Assembly: GCA_029243605.1 (NCBI GenBank)
Contig: JAQWRT010000042.1
Location: 1 to 64,000, forward strand
Length of the DNA: 64,000 nucleotides
Reading direction: 5' to 3'
Origin: Myxococcota bacterium
GTDB lineage: Bacteria; Myxococcota_A; UBA9160; UBA4427
Notes under the pieces: generated by a model
The model's database searches: none
Seen by the model: only the letters and a program-made list of their open reading frames with translations
Told to the model about the DNA's origin: nothing
Translations under genes and position numbers: made by a program
Part shown: one piece after another, positions 51,961 to 60,674 of the stretch
Layout: every line of letters begins with the position of its first letter
Numbering within the stretch: the first letter of the stretch is position 1

Positions 51961-52986
51961 ATGAAGAAGATGAGAGTTGATGGAGCGATTTTGGTCGAAA
52001 ATCCGCTGGACGCCGGTCCGGCGGCGAGCCGGCTCGAGAGCGTCGGCTATACGGGAGGCTTCACCTTCGAGGGGCGGCACGATCCGTTCTTGCCCCTGAC
52101 CGTCGCGGCTCAGCAGACCGAGCGGCTCGAGTTGATCACCGCCATTGCGATTGCCTTCGCGCGAAACCCCATGATCCTGGCGAATATCGGTTGGGATATG
52201 CAGTTGCTCAGCGGGGGTCGCTTCATTCTGGGGTTGGGAACCCAGATTCGCCCGCATATCCAAAAGCGCTTCAGCATGGAGTGGTCGAAGCCGGCGGTGC
52301 GCATGAAGGAAATGGTGTGCGCCATCCGAGCGATCTGGGATTGCTGGGAGAACGGGACGAAGCTGGATTTCCGGGGTGAGTTCTACACCCATACGTTGAT
52401 GACCCCGGTGTTCACCCCCGAAGCGAGCCCCCACGGGGCTCCTGCCATTTTCCTGTCGGCGGTGGGGCCTCGCATGACCGAAGTGGTGGGCGAGGTCGCG
52501 GACGGTTTTTTCGTTCATCCCTTTCACACCACGGAGTTCATCGAAACCCTGACGCTTCCCCACCTTCAGAAGGGGTTCGAGCGCGCCGGCCGCAGTCGAT
52601 CGGATCTCGAGGTGAGTTGCCAACTCATCGTGGCGGCGGGCGATAACGATGAAGAGATCGAGGCGGCCAAGAACGGCGCCCGGGCGCAGATCTCCTTCTA
52701 CGGCTCCACGCCCGCCTATAGGCCCGTCCTCGACTCCATCGGTCGCGGCGAGTTGCAGGACGAACTGACCTTCATGTCCAAGCAGGGGAAATGGCTCGAG
52801 ATGGCCGGGCGCATCGACGACGACCTCTTGGAGCGAATCGCCGTTGTGGGGCACCGCAGCGAAATCGCCTCCAAGGTGCGAGCCCGCGCGGGCCATTTTG
52901 CCGATCGGGTGAGCCTCGTCGCCCCCTTTGCCCCGGATCCTGAGCAGTGGGCCGATATCGTCGCCGACCTCGCCGAAGGCGACTGA
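51961..52986 (+). CDS. Luciferase-like oxidoreductase, second (F420-type, TIGR03617-like)
   Basis: This 341-residue TIM-barrel enzyme has SRLESVGYTGGFTFEGRHDP, TERLELITAIAIAFARNPM, QLLSGGRFILGLGTQIRPH and the C-terminal VVGHRSEIASKVRARA. These match a luciferase-like subgroup that uses F420. ATG at 51961 or GTG at 51955 are both possible; neither has a strong ribosome site. It is divergent from the sulfatase, with about 200 bases between. The substrate is unknown. Confidence 0.87.
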   Translation: MKKMRVDGAILVENPLDAGPAASRLESVGYTGGFTFEGRHDPFLPLTVAAQQTERLELITAIAIAFARNPMILANIGWDMQLLSGGRFILGLGTQIRPHIQKRFSMEWSKPAVRMKEMVCAIRAIWDCWENGTKLDFRGEFYTHTLMTPVFTPEASPHGAPAIFLSAVGPRMTEVVGEVADGFFVHPFHTTEFIETLTLPHLQKGFERAGRSRSDLEVSCQLIVAAGDNDEEIEAAKNGARAQISFYGSTPAYRPVLDSIGRGELQDELTFMSKQGKWLEMAGRIDDDLLERIAVVGHRSEIASKVRARAGHFADRVSLVAPFAPDPEQWADIVADLAEGD

Positions 52987-53161
52987 ACTCTGGGCCGCCT
53001 GGGCCCAAAGAGCTTCAGCGGGGATGATCCGGTTCGTTTCGATGGGGCGACTCAGGGGACGAGGGGCTTGAGGCTAGGTTTTGCCGGGGTCCGAAGAGAT
53101 TCATCGATTATTAGTAGCGGACCGTCGCAGTCCCCCCGGGCATTCGCGATACTTCGTCCCG

Positions 53162-53737
53162 ATGGCTGGCGAGCGCGCAAAACAGGACGAGGATTGGTAC
53201 GCGGTCCTGGAGGCGCTTCAGGAGGGCGACGCTCTGGCCCTGGCTCGCCTCACCCGGCTGATCAACGGCTTTCTCGGGCGATGGAATGCGTACGACTTCC
53301 GCTCGGACTGGGACGATCTGCTCCAGGAGGTGATTATCGCCGCGGTTTCGGCCATGAAGGAGGGGCGCATTCGGGACCGACGCGCCGTGGTGGGCTATCT
53401 CCGCAGCACCGCACGATTTAAGTTTGTCGACCGGCTGCGCGCCCATATGCGCGTTAAGGAAGACCAGACGCTTCCCTGGGAAGACGTGGTGGGGGCCGAT
53501 GAACTGGCGACGGCCTCCGAGCCGTCGGCCGTGGGGTTGAGTCAGGACGTTCAGAACGCGCTCGAGCGCCTTTCCGAAAAGCGCCGGGCCGTCGTGCTCG
53601 GTGTGCATCTCCAAGGCAAGACCTACAACGAGGTAGCCGAGGAAACGGGAATCCCCCTGGGCTCCTTGAAACGTTATTTACGCGAGGGGTTGGCCCAGTT
53701 GAGGGAGGAACTGGCCGATTTTATCGATTCGGGGTGA
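53162..53737 (+). CDS. ECF-like RNA polymerase sigma factor
   Basis: This is a 191-residue sigma-70-family factor with only regions 2 and 4. Region 2 includes DWDDLLQEVIIAAVSAM and GYLRSTARFKFVDRLR. Region 4 (about 130-190) has ERLSEKRRAVVLGVHLQGKT, NEVAEETGIPLGSLKRYL and REGLAQLREEL. ATG 53162 is used; a TTG at 53081 would add 27 unconserved residues. The next gene encodes a zinc-binding membrane protein of anti-sigma type, 82 bases away. It probably controls the downstream secretion locus. Confidence 0.86.
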   Translation: MAGERAKQDEDWYAVLEALQEGDALALARLTRLINGFLGRWNAYDFRSDWDDLLQEVIIAAVSAMKEGRIRDRRAVVGYLRSTARFKFVDRLRAHMRVKEDQTLPWEDVVGADELATASEPSAVGLSQDVQNALERLSEKRRAVVLGVHLQGKTYNEVAEETGIPLGSLKRYLREGLAQLREELADFIDSG

Positions 53738-53819
53738 TCCCTTTCGAGCCGAAGGTCCGACTGGGGGAGGGGGCGGAGAGAGAGGTCGGAGACCGACCGG
53801 ATACCGCCGGGAGTAGACG

Positions 53820-55301
53820 ATGAGTTGTGAAAAAACTAGAGAACTGGATCTTGGCGAGTTTCTTCTCGAGCGAGAAGAGCCTCAATGGCAAGAGTTCCGG
53901 AATCATTACCCGGGCTGCGCCGACTGTTCCGAGGAGGTGGCCCGCTGGGGCAAGCTTGAGCAACTCCTGCGGACGGCGACCGCCGTGGAGGCGCACCCCT
54001 CGGAAGAGAAACTACTCGCTCTAACGACGCTTTCCCTGGTTTCGGCCGAGCGCGTTCGAGTCGAGGAGCACGTCTCGGGGTGTGCGGCCTGCCGCAGCGA
54101 GGTGGCCGTTCTCAAGAGCTTTGATTTCTCGGCGGTTCAGCCGGTCCAGGCACCCGCCGCGAGCCAGCCCTTCCTCGAGCGGGCCGTGACGAGCTTGGCC
54201 GAGTGGAGGGAGTCCCTGAGCGCTTCGACCCTCCGGCCCGCCCTGATGGCGGCGGCAGTCGTTCTACTGGCGGTTCCCATCGGCATTCGTCTCTGGGACG
54301 GCCAACAGGCGCCCAAGGGCGGTGCCTCGGGCGGTGCCGAATTTGTGCAGGCGCCCGCAGCCGATTTGGGGGCCGAGTCGCCCCTGGCCATCGATCCCGC
54401 TCCGGCGGCTGGGGTCGGTGAAGACCCCCAACTCTTGGCCGAGGTCGAGGTACCCGACGCCCCGGTCGCCATAGAAGTCGCCGCCGTTCCCGAGCCCATG
54501 GCCGCACCCGCCCTCCGGGTCGCCCCTGGGCTCCCGGCCGCGGAAACGATCGAAATCGCCGGGGTTGAATCCGCCGAGGGCGGAACCCCCGTTGCCGACC
54601 GTGCGGCCCCAGAAATCGCCGAAGAGTCCGAGCTTGTACTCGGCGAAGGCGAAACCATACTGATCGCGGCGCTTCTCCCCGGTGACCTGCCCCTCTACGG
54701 TCTCGATCCGATGATGGGCATGGGTGGCCCCTCGGTTCGCACCGGAGGCTTCGTTCGCTCGCTCGGCCCGGAAGCGGGCGCCCTGGCGTCGATCGAGGTG
54801 CTCTCGCCCGATCACGTCGGTTGGACGAGTAAGGCCGCACCCACGCTCTATTGGCGCTTGAGCGCGGCGAGCGACCTGCCCGTGGAAATCGTGATTTCCG
54901 ACGATGAATCCCTCGAGCCCCTCCTCGAAACTCGCCTGACAGGTCTCCAGGCAGCCGGCATCCATGCGCTCTCCCTAGCCGAGCAGGGCCTGGAACTATC
55001 GCCCGAGACCACCTACCGCTGGTCGGTTTCCTTGGTGGTCGATGACGAACACCGCTCGAAGGATCGCTTCGCCAGCTCAGCTTTGCTCTATCGCCCCGCC
55101 TCTGGGGCGAGTGCGGCAGATCTGGCATCCGCGGGACCCGGCGAAGTGGCCCATCGCTACGCGGCCCAGGGCTACTGGTACGATGCTTTCGACCAGCTTA
55201 CGCTCTGGCTTGAAGCCGAACCCCGGAGCGCCCGGATTCTCGAGCATCGCAGCGCGCTGCTCGAGCAGGTAGGACTCGGCTCGGAACCGACAAGCCACTA
55301 G
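53820..55301 (+). CDS. Membrane anti-sigma factor with two zinc-binding modules
   Basis: This is a 493-residue protein. Two zf-HC2-like modules stand at the N-terminus: His29-x3-Cys33-x2-Cys36 and His84-x3-Cys88-x2-Cys91, with a further Cys3 and His59. A membrane helix lies at about 139-157. The rest (160-493) is extracytoplasmic: an Ala/Pro/Glu-rich stretch to about 275, then a beta-rich domain (APTLYWRLSAASDLPVEIVI, YRWSVSLVVDDEH). Anti-sigma factors of this kind usually have one module. GGGAG lies 6 bases before the ATG. It pairs with the sigma factor upstream, and its outer domain may sense the envelope. Confidence 0.8.
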   Translation: MSCEKTRELDLGEFLLEREEPQWQEFRNHYPGCADCSEEVARWGKLEQLLRTATAVEAHPSEEKLLALTTLSLVSAERVRVEEHVSGCAACRSEVAVLKSFDFSAVQPVQAPAASQPFLERAVTSLAEWRESLSASTLRPALMAAAVVLLAVPIGIRLWDGQQAPKGGASGGAEFVQAPAADLGAESPLAIDPAPAAGVGEDPQLLAEVEVPDAPVAIEVAAVPEPMAAPALRVAPGLPAAETIEIAGVESAEGGTPVADRAAPEIAEESELVLGEGETILIAALLPGDLPLYGLDPMMGMGGPSVRTGGFVRSLGPEAGALASIEVLSPDHVGWTSKAAPTLYWRLSAASDLPVEIVISDDESLEPLLETRLTGLQAAGIHALSLAEQGLELSPETTYRWSVSLVVDDEHRSKDRFASSALLYRPASGASAADLASAGPGEVAHRYAAQGYWYDAFDQLTLWLEAEPRSARILEHRSALLEQVGLGSEPTSH

Positions 55302-55359
55302 GGCGCGGAGTACGGCGCGCGGACAGGTCGCCTTTCATGGGAGAAGCGGGGAAGGCGAG

Positions 55360-57708
55360 TTGAGGTCGTTCGGCCTTCGGGTCCGACGGCCTCTGGTCCC
55401 CAGCTTGGCCTGGGTGGCGCTGGCTGTTTCGCTTGTTGGGGTGTCCTGCGCGGGCTCCCCACTCGGGGTGAAGACGCCAGCGGGCCCGGGTCACGGGTTG
55501 ACCCCCGCACAGACCCTGGCCCAGGGTGAAGCGGCCCTCGCCCAGGGTGACCTCGCGGCCGGACTTCCCCTCTTGCGTGAAGCCGAGCGAGCTGGGGCGC
55601 GCGAAGGGACTCCGGCGGTTCGCTATCCGGCTCTGATCGGGTTGGCCCGGGGACTGAGCTCACTGGGTGAGTACGCCGAGGCCGAGGAAGCCCTCGCCGA
55701 AGCCCTCGCCCTGGCGGGAGAACTCGGCGATCCGGCTCGGGAGACTCGGGCCCGGGTGGCTCTGGGTGGGGTCGAGCTCGCCCAGGGCGAGGAGGTCTCG
55801 GCCCGGGCGAATCTCGAGGAGGCCGCCGCCGAGGCGAAAAATCTCGGCCTCCCGGCCCTCGAGGCTGCGGCCCTCAACGATCTCGGGAATCTCGAGATGC
55901 TGTCGGGCGAGGCCGCCGCCGCCGCCGTTTTCTATCAAAGGGCCCGCCAGGCGGCCCAGGGGGCCGGAGATTTTGGTCTCGTCGCCCGGGCCGAGGCGAA
56001 CACCGCTCGGGCCCTGGGTGGCAACGCCACCGAGTCCCTCGCCGCCGCCGCTCGAGCCGAGCAAGCGCTCGCCCGGGCTGGCCCCACCGCTCCCCGGGCC
56101 GCGCTGCTCTTGAATCTCGGTCTCGGGGTCGAGGAGATGATCGCACTGCACCCCGACCGGGCCCGCGCGCTGGAGGCCAGGGCCGCTGGGCTCCTCGAGG
56201 CTGCCGAGGCGGTCGCCCGGGCCCAGGGAAATGCCCGGGTCCTCGCCTATGCACTCGCCGCACGCGGCGGCCTCGCGGCGGACACGGGGGATCTCGCCGG
56301 GGGGCTTTCCCTCACCCGCGAAGCCCTCGATGGGGCTCGCCTACTCGATGCGCCCGAGTTGGTCTATCGCTGGCAGGCCCAATGGGCCCGACTGCTGGCG
56401 GCAACCGGGGACCGTTCGGGCGCCATCGCCGGGTATAGGAAGGCGTTGCTGAGCCTTCAGGCACTCCGCGATCAGGCGAGTTGGGGGGCTGGTCTGGCGA
56501 GTTCCTCTTTTGACGATCGGGTTGCCCCGGTCTATCGCCAACTTCTCGAACTTCTGCTCGACGAAGCGGCGACGAGCCCGGACCCCGAGCAAAGCCAGCG
56601 CTGGCTGGTCGAGGCGCGCTCCACCATGGAGAGCTTCAAGGCCGCGGAGTTGCGCGATTATTTTCGCGACGATTGTGTGGACGCCCAGCAGGCGCGAACC
56701 CGGGGCCTCGAGAGCGTTTCTCCCCATGCGGCGATCCTCTACCCGATTTTGCTTCGCGACCAGACGGCACTTCTGATCAGCACGCCGGGCGAGCCTCTCG
56801 AGCTGGTTTTCGTGCCCGTTTCGCGGGAAGCCCTGGAAGCCGAGGCCAAGACCCTGCGCGCGCAATTGGAGCGCCAGGCGACTCGTCGCTACCTGGTGTC
56901 GGCCCGGCGCCTCTACGATTGGCTGATTCGCCCCATCGAGGCCAGGCTCGAAGCCTCGGGGGTGAGTACGCTGGTCTTCGTCCCGGATGGGGCTCTCCTG
57001 ACCATCCCCATGGCGGCGCTGCATAACGGTGAGCGTTTTCTGATCGAAGACTACGCAGTGGCCACCACCCCGGGCTTCGATCTCGTCGACCCCGCCCCCC
57101 TGGACCCGGAGGGTATTCAGGCCCTCCTCGCGGGTCTTTCCGAATCCGTCCAGGGCGAGGCGCCCCTGCCCGAGGTCGCGGAGGAATTGCGCGCGGTGGA
57201 GGCCCTTGTCGGGGGGCAGATTTTGCTCAACGAGGAGTTTCAACGCGCCGAATTGCGGGATTCGTTGGAGGCGAATAATTTCGGCATTGTCCATATCGCG
57301 ACCCACGCCCAGTTCTCCCCGCGCCCGGATGAAACCTTCCTGCTCGCCTGGGACGGTCGGCTCAGCCTCGACGAACTCTCCGAGGATGTGGGGCTCTTTC
57401 GCTTTCGTGAGGAGCCCCTGGGGCTGCTCACACTCAGCGCCTGCGAAACCGCTCGAGGCGGTGAGAAGGCCGGTCTCGGTCTCTCGGGGATGGCGGTGAA
57501 GGCGGGGGCCCGGAGCGTGTTGGGAAGCCTTTGGAGCGTCAACGATCCGGCGGCGACGGTCCTTGTCGAAAATTTCTATGCTCGGCTCGTAGCGGGGGAT
57601 TCCCGGGCCCAGGCTCTGCGAGCGGCGCAGCTCGCCCTTCTTGCCGACTTTCGCTACCGCCACCCCGCCTACTGGGCGCCTTTTTTGCTGATCGGCACCT
57701 GGCTCTAG
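55360..57708 (+). CDS. CHAT-domain (caspase-like) TPR lipoprotein
   Basis: This 782-residue protein has a lipoprotein signal (residues about 16-30, LVGVSC). TPR-like helical repeats rich in Ala, Glu and Arg fill about 45-380 (GEYAEAEEALAEALALAGEL, NDLGNLEMLSGEAAAA). The C-terminal CHAT domain is about 500-782. The catalytic dyad is seen as His in GIVHIATHAQF and Cys in LLTLSACETARGG; LGSLWSVNDPAATVLVENFY and the AYWAPFLLIG end are typical. Clan CD proteases of this kind usually act on a specific protein partner. The TTG start has GAAGG upstream. It sits between the anti-sigma gene and exported protein genes. Confidence 0.88.
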   Translation: MRSFGLRVRRPLVPSLAWVALAVSLVGVSCAGSPLGVKTPAGPGHGLTPAQTLAQGEAALAQGDLAAGLPLLREAERAGAREGTPAVRYPALIGLARGLSSLGEYAEAEEALAEALALAGELGDPARETRARVALGGVELAQGEEVSARANLEEAAAEAKNLGLPALEAAALNDLGNLEMLSGEAAAAAVFYQRARQAAQGAGDFGLVARAEANTARALGGNATESLAAAARAEQALARAGPTAPRAALLLNLGLGVEEMIALHPDRARALEARAAGLLEAAEAVARAQGNARVLAYALAARGGLAADTGDLAGGLSLTREALDGARLLDAPELVYRWQAQWARLLAATGDRSGAIAGYRKALLSLQALRDQASWGAGLASSSFDDRVAPVYRQLLELLLDEAATSPDPEQSQRWLVEARSTMESFKAAELRDYFRDDCVDAQQARTRGLESVSPHAAILYPILLRDQTALLISTPGEPLELVFVPVSREALEAEAKTLRAQLERQATRRYLVSARRLYDWLIRPIEARLEASGVSTLVFVPDGALLTIPMAALHNGERFLIEDYAVATTPGFDLVDPAPLDPEGIQALLAGLSESVQGEAPLPEVAEELRAVEALVGGQILLNEEFQRAELRDSLEANNFGIVHIATHAQFSPRPDETFLLAWDGRLSLDELSEDVGLFRFREEPLGLLTLSACETARGGEKAGLGLSGMAVKAGARSVLGSLWSVNDPAATVLVENFYARLVAGDSRAQALRAAQLALLADFRYRHPAYWAPFLLIGTWL

Positions 57709-57751
57709 GGCACCGGCGAGACGGCATGCCGATTGGGTCGGCCCACAAGAC

Positions 57752-57770
57752 TTTTCCCCCTAGGGGAAAA
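57752..57770. repeat. Perfect 8-bp hairpin in the gap after the CHAT gene
   Basis: TTTTCCCC and GGGGAAAA flank the 3-base loop CTA. It lies 44 bases past the CHAT gene stop. It may end that transcript, or be an operator for the next gene. The remaining 206-base gap also has C/G-rich short repeats but no supportable gene. Confidence 0.55.
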
Positions 57771-57914
57771 GCCTTGAAAAATTCCGATCCTTTTGGGGGT
57801 CTTTGGGCGACTTACCCTCCAGGTAGGGGGGAATCGGCGACGGTGCCTCTCGCCCGCTTTTTCCGCCGAATACAACCCCCAGCCGTATAGAATGAGGAAA
57901 CCGGAGAATATTTC

Positions 57915-60674
57915 ATGAGCTCGCCTCGCACAGCCAAGTCTCGGAGCGGCCAGGCCCTCGCTGGGGTCGAGCCCGACTTGCGTCTTACAGGTGTCCTGTG
58001 GCTCGCGCTCGTGGGTCTGTGTCTTCTGCTGGCGAGCCCCGCGGTCGCGGCGCCCCGGGTCTTCCTCTGTCGGACAGTCGATGCCAGTTGCAGTTGTGTG
58101 CCCGATGAGGCGGAAGACTCCTTCGTGGTTCACGGGAATCTCTCCACGGCTGCGCCGCTCCTGGTGGATCTGTGCCTGAGGGTCGGGGCCACAACCAGTA
58201 CCGGTACGGTGTCGTCCTGTGATCCACTGGGCATCAACTTGGATGGAGACGAAATCTGCGCCATGCATGTCGTGCTGGCACCCTACGGGGGCATGTCGGT
58301 CCAAAGTTTCTCCCCCACCTCCGCCGCATCGCCTTCGGGCCTCGGCGGCTCCATTACCACGGCCGGCGAACTCATTGTGAACTGGGTCGATACCCGGTCG
58401 CCTCTGAGCGCCGGCGCCAAGGTCCACCTGGGTACCTTCGAGGTGGTGTGGATGGGGACCACCGGTGAAGGTCTGAGAGTGAGTTCTGCGAGCGAGGTCG
58501 TCGACGTCGACTTTTCCCCGGCGGTAATTTCCATTGATACGGGCACGCTCGTCGTTCCAGAGCCCTCGCTGGCTTGGAGCCTCTTTGTCGGGCTCATCTT
58601 CCTGATCTGGGTGTCGGGCCGAAGGCAGGCTCTGGGAATGGGAGCCTTTTTGGGGGTTGCTCTCGCAGCTGATCCCTCGACTGCGGGTTTGCTTCTGGAT
58701 AATACGAGCATGCTCAGCCTGGAGGCTCTTGGCCACGGTGAGTCAGAAGCCGGTGATCGTCAAGTCGTGGCCATCGGCGATGTGAATGGAGACGGCGTCA
58801 AGGATCTTGCGATCGGCCTGCCCACGGCGTCTTTGGGAATGGGCGCCGTGGTGATCGTCATGATGCGCGCCGACGGTACGGTTCAGCGAACCTTTCGCCT
58901 GGCCTCGGGGACGGCTGGCGACAATGGGACCCTTTCGCTCCCGCTTACAGATAACTCTGGGTTTGGCGATGCGATCGCGAGCTTGGGTGATCTGGGGGGC
59001 GGGACCTTTACGGATCGCACGGTGCTGGCCGTGGCCGCTCCGGGAGATGCCCGGGTTTGGCTGATCGTTCTCAGGCCGAGGTTGGATGGGGCTGGGGTGA
59101 CGGTGGAAGACGAAATAGTCGTTCCCTTCGCGGTAGGTCCGGTTGTGCGTTCTTTGGCGAATATCGGCGATGTGGACGGCAACGGTGTCCCAGACCTCGC
59201 TCTGGGCCAACCCGACGCGACGAGTACGAATTGCCCGTTGCCGACTTCGGCTTGCGGGGTGGTGGGGGTCGCCTTCATGGGGTCCGGAGGATCGTTGGTC
59301 GGTGAGGGACTGCTCGAGAGCGGAGTAGGGGGAATGCCCTTTCTGGTGTCCATGGAGAAATTCGGCACCGCCCTGGCTCCTGCGGGTGGCGTCCCAGGCG
59401 ACGGAATATTTGCGGTCGGCGCTCCTGGCCACCGGGGAGGCGAGGGCGGGTTCCTGCTCGTGCAGTTGTTAACCGGTGGCTCCTCGGTGAGCTCGGCTAC
59501 GCGCTTCGACCAGGTCAGTTTATCCCTGTCCAGTTGGGGGGTCGGTGCGGGTTTAGGCGCCACTATCGCCCAAATGGTGGACCCCGTCGGAGGACGGACG
59601 CTTGGCCTCGCGGTGGGAGCCCCCAAGGCCCTCGGCCTAGTGGGAACGCCGGATGCCGGGGCAATTGCAGTGCTTCAAGTCGATCCGCTGGCTGGGTTCT
59701 CGCTCGTTCAGGCGATCGATCAAGCGAGCGGCGAAGTGCCCCAAGCTTATGGGATCGGGATATCCACCATGCTCGGCCAGTCGATTGCCTTCCTGGATGT
59801 CAGTGGTGACGGCCTTCCCGAAGTTTTTGTAGACGCGGCGAAGGATGCCGTTGGCACTATTTCGGGCATCTACGAGAGCCAGATTCTCGACGGCGACGAG
59901 GATGGCGTTCCGGACGTCGTGGACAACTGTCCGGCCCTGAGAAATACCGACCAGCAGGATTCCGATAACGACGGCGTGGGAGACCTATGTGATAATTGCC
60001 GCGATATCTTGAACCCGGATCAAGGCGATGATGATTTCGATCAAGTCGGGGATGCCTGTGAGCCGGTCAGGGTTAGCCTCACTGCCGTGGGTACGGCCTC
60101 GTCTCCCGCCTGGACCCTTGAACTCGATTGCGGCGCCTCGGATGTGACCCATCTGGAACTTGCGTTGGTGCCTCACCGGTCGGCGAATACCTTGGGTTGG
60201 ATCCGGTCTTTGGAATTTGGCGGTGGCTGCGGTCCGCCGGCGCCGACCCAGCCTGGCGGCGGAACAGTCGGTTGCACCGCCTCTCTCAACCTCGGGGCTA
60301 CAGTTGATCCCGTTGAGTCGGGGGCTTTCGTGACCGACTCCAACGGGGTCATGCTCGGCTACCCCCCCTTGAGATCGGATACCCTTTATGTCTTGCTCAG
60401 CGGAAATGCCGGACTAAGCGGACAGGAACTTTGCTCGAGCCAGGATCCGCTTCCGGTCTTCCTCGGAGATGTGACGTCCAGTCAGGCCTCTCCAGGGGAG
60501 ACGACCTCCTTATTCGTTTCCCTTGATCTAGGTCTGGGTGGGAGCGCGATCCTCGGATCGGGAGCTCTGGCCTCCCCAGGGACTCAAGAAATCCCGATCT
60601 TTGAGGCTATCACCGTGGTGTCTTCCGGGGCGAACCGATCGTCTGGGCTGGGCACTGTGGGAGGAGGCCCGTGA
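57915..60674 (+). CDS. Large exported protein: internal PEP-CTERM-like signal, FG-GAP repeats, thrombospondin-3 repeats
   Basis: This is a 919-residue protein. A signal peptide ends near residue 46. A beta domain at about 47-210 (ICAMHVVLAPYGGMSVQSF; SAGAKVHLGTFEVVWMG) looks cohesin-like. VPEPS at 214-218, a helix to about 233 and SGRRQ form a PEP-CTERM-type sorting signal, but here in the middle of the chain. A second hydrophobic stretch (241-252) follows. Then come FG-GAP-type repeats (GDVNGDGVKDLAIG; GDVDGNGVPDLALG) to about 650. Calcium-type thrombospondin-3 repeats follow (DGDEDGVPDVVDNC; DSDNDGVGDLCDNC), and a C-terminal beta domain. CGGAGA lies before the ATG. Two fused genes cannot be excluded. 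Confidence 0.78.
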   Translation: MSSPRTAKSRSGQALAGVEPDLRLTGVLWLALVGLCLLLASPAVAAPRVFLCRTVDASCSCVPDEAEDSFVVHGNLSTAAPLLVDLCLRVGATTSTGTVSSCDPLGINLDGDEICAMHVVLAPYGGMSVQSFSPTSAASPSGLGGSITTAGELIVNWVDTRSPLSAGAKVHLGTFEVVWMGTTGEGLRVSSASEVVDVDFSPAVISIDTGTLVVPEPSLAWSLFVGLIFLIWVSGRRQALGMGAFLGVALAADPSTAGLLLDNTSMLSLEALGHGESEAGDRQVVAIGDVNGDGVKDLAIGLPTASLGMGAVVIVMMRADGTVQRTFRLASGTAGDNGTLSLPLTDNSGFGDAIASLGDLGGGTFTDRTVLAVAAPGDARVWLIVLRPRLDGAGVTVEDEIVVPFAVGPVVRSLANIGDVDGNGVPDLALGQPDATSTNCPLPTSACGVVGVAFMGSGGSLVGEGLLESGVGGMPFLVSMEKFGTALAPAGGVPGDGIFAVGAPGHRGGEGGFLLVQLLTGGSSVSSATRFDQVSLSLSSWGVGAGLGATIAQMVDPVGGRTLGLAVGAPKALGLVGTPDAGAIAVLQVDPLAGFSLVQAIDQASGEVPQAYGIGISTMLGQSIAFLDVSGDGLPEVFVDAAKDAVGTISGIYESQILDGDEDGVPDVVDNCPALRNTDQQDSDNDGVGDLCDNCRDILNPDQGDDDFDQVGDACEPVRVSLTAVGTASSPAWTLELDCGASDVTHLELALVPHRSANTLGWIRSLEFGGGCGPPAPTQPGGGTVGCTASLNLGATVDPVESGAFVTDSNGVMLGYPPLRSDTLYVLLSGNAGLSGQELCSSQDPLPVFLGDVTSSQASPGETTSLFVSLDLGLGGSAILGSGALASPGTQEIPIFEAITVVSSGANRSSGLGTVGGGP

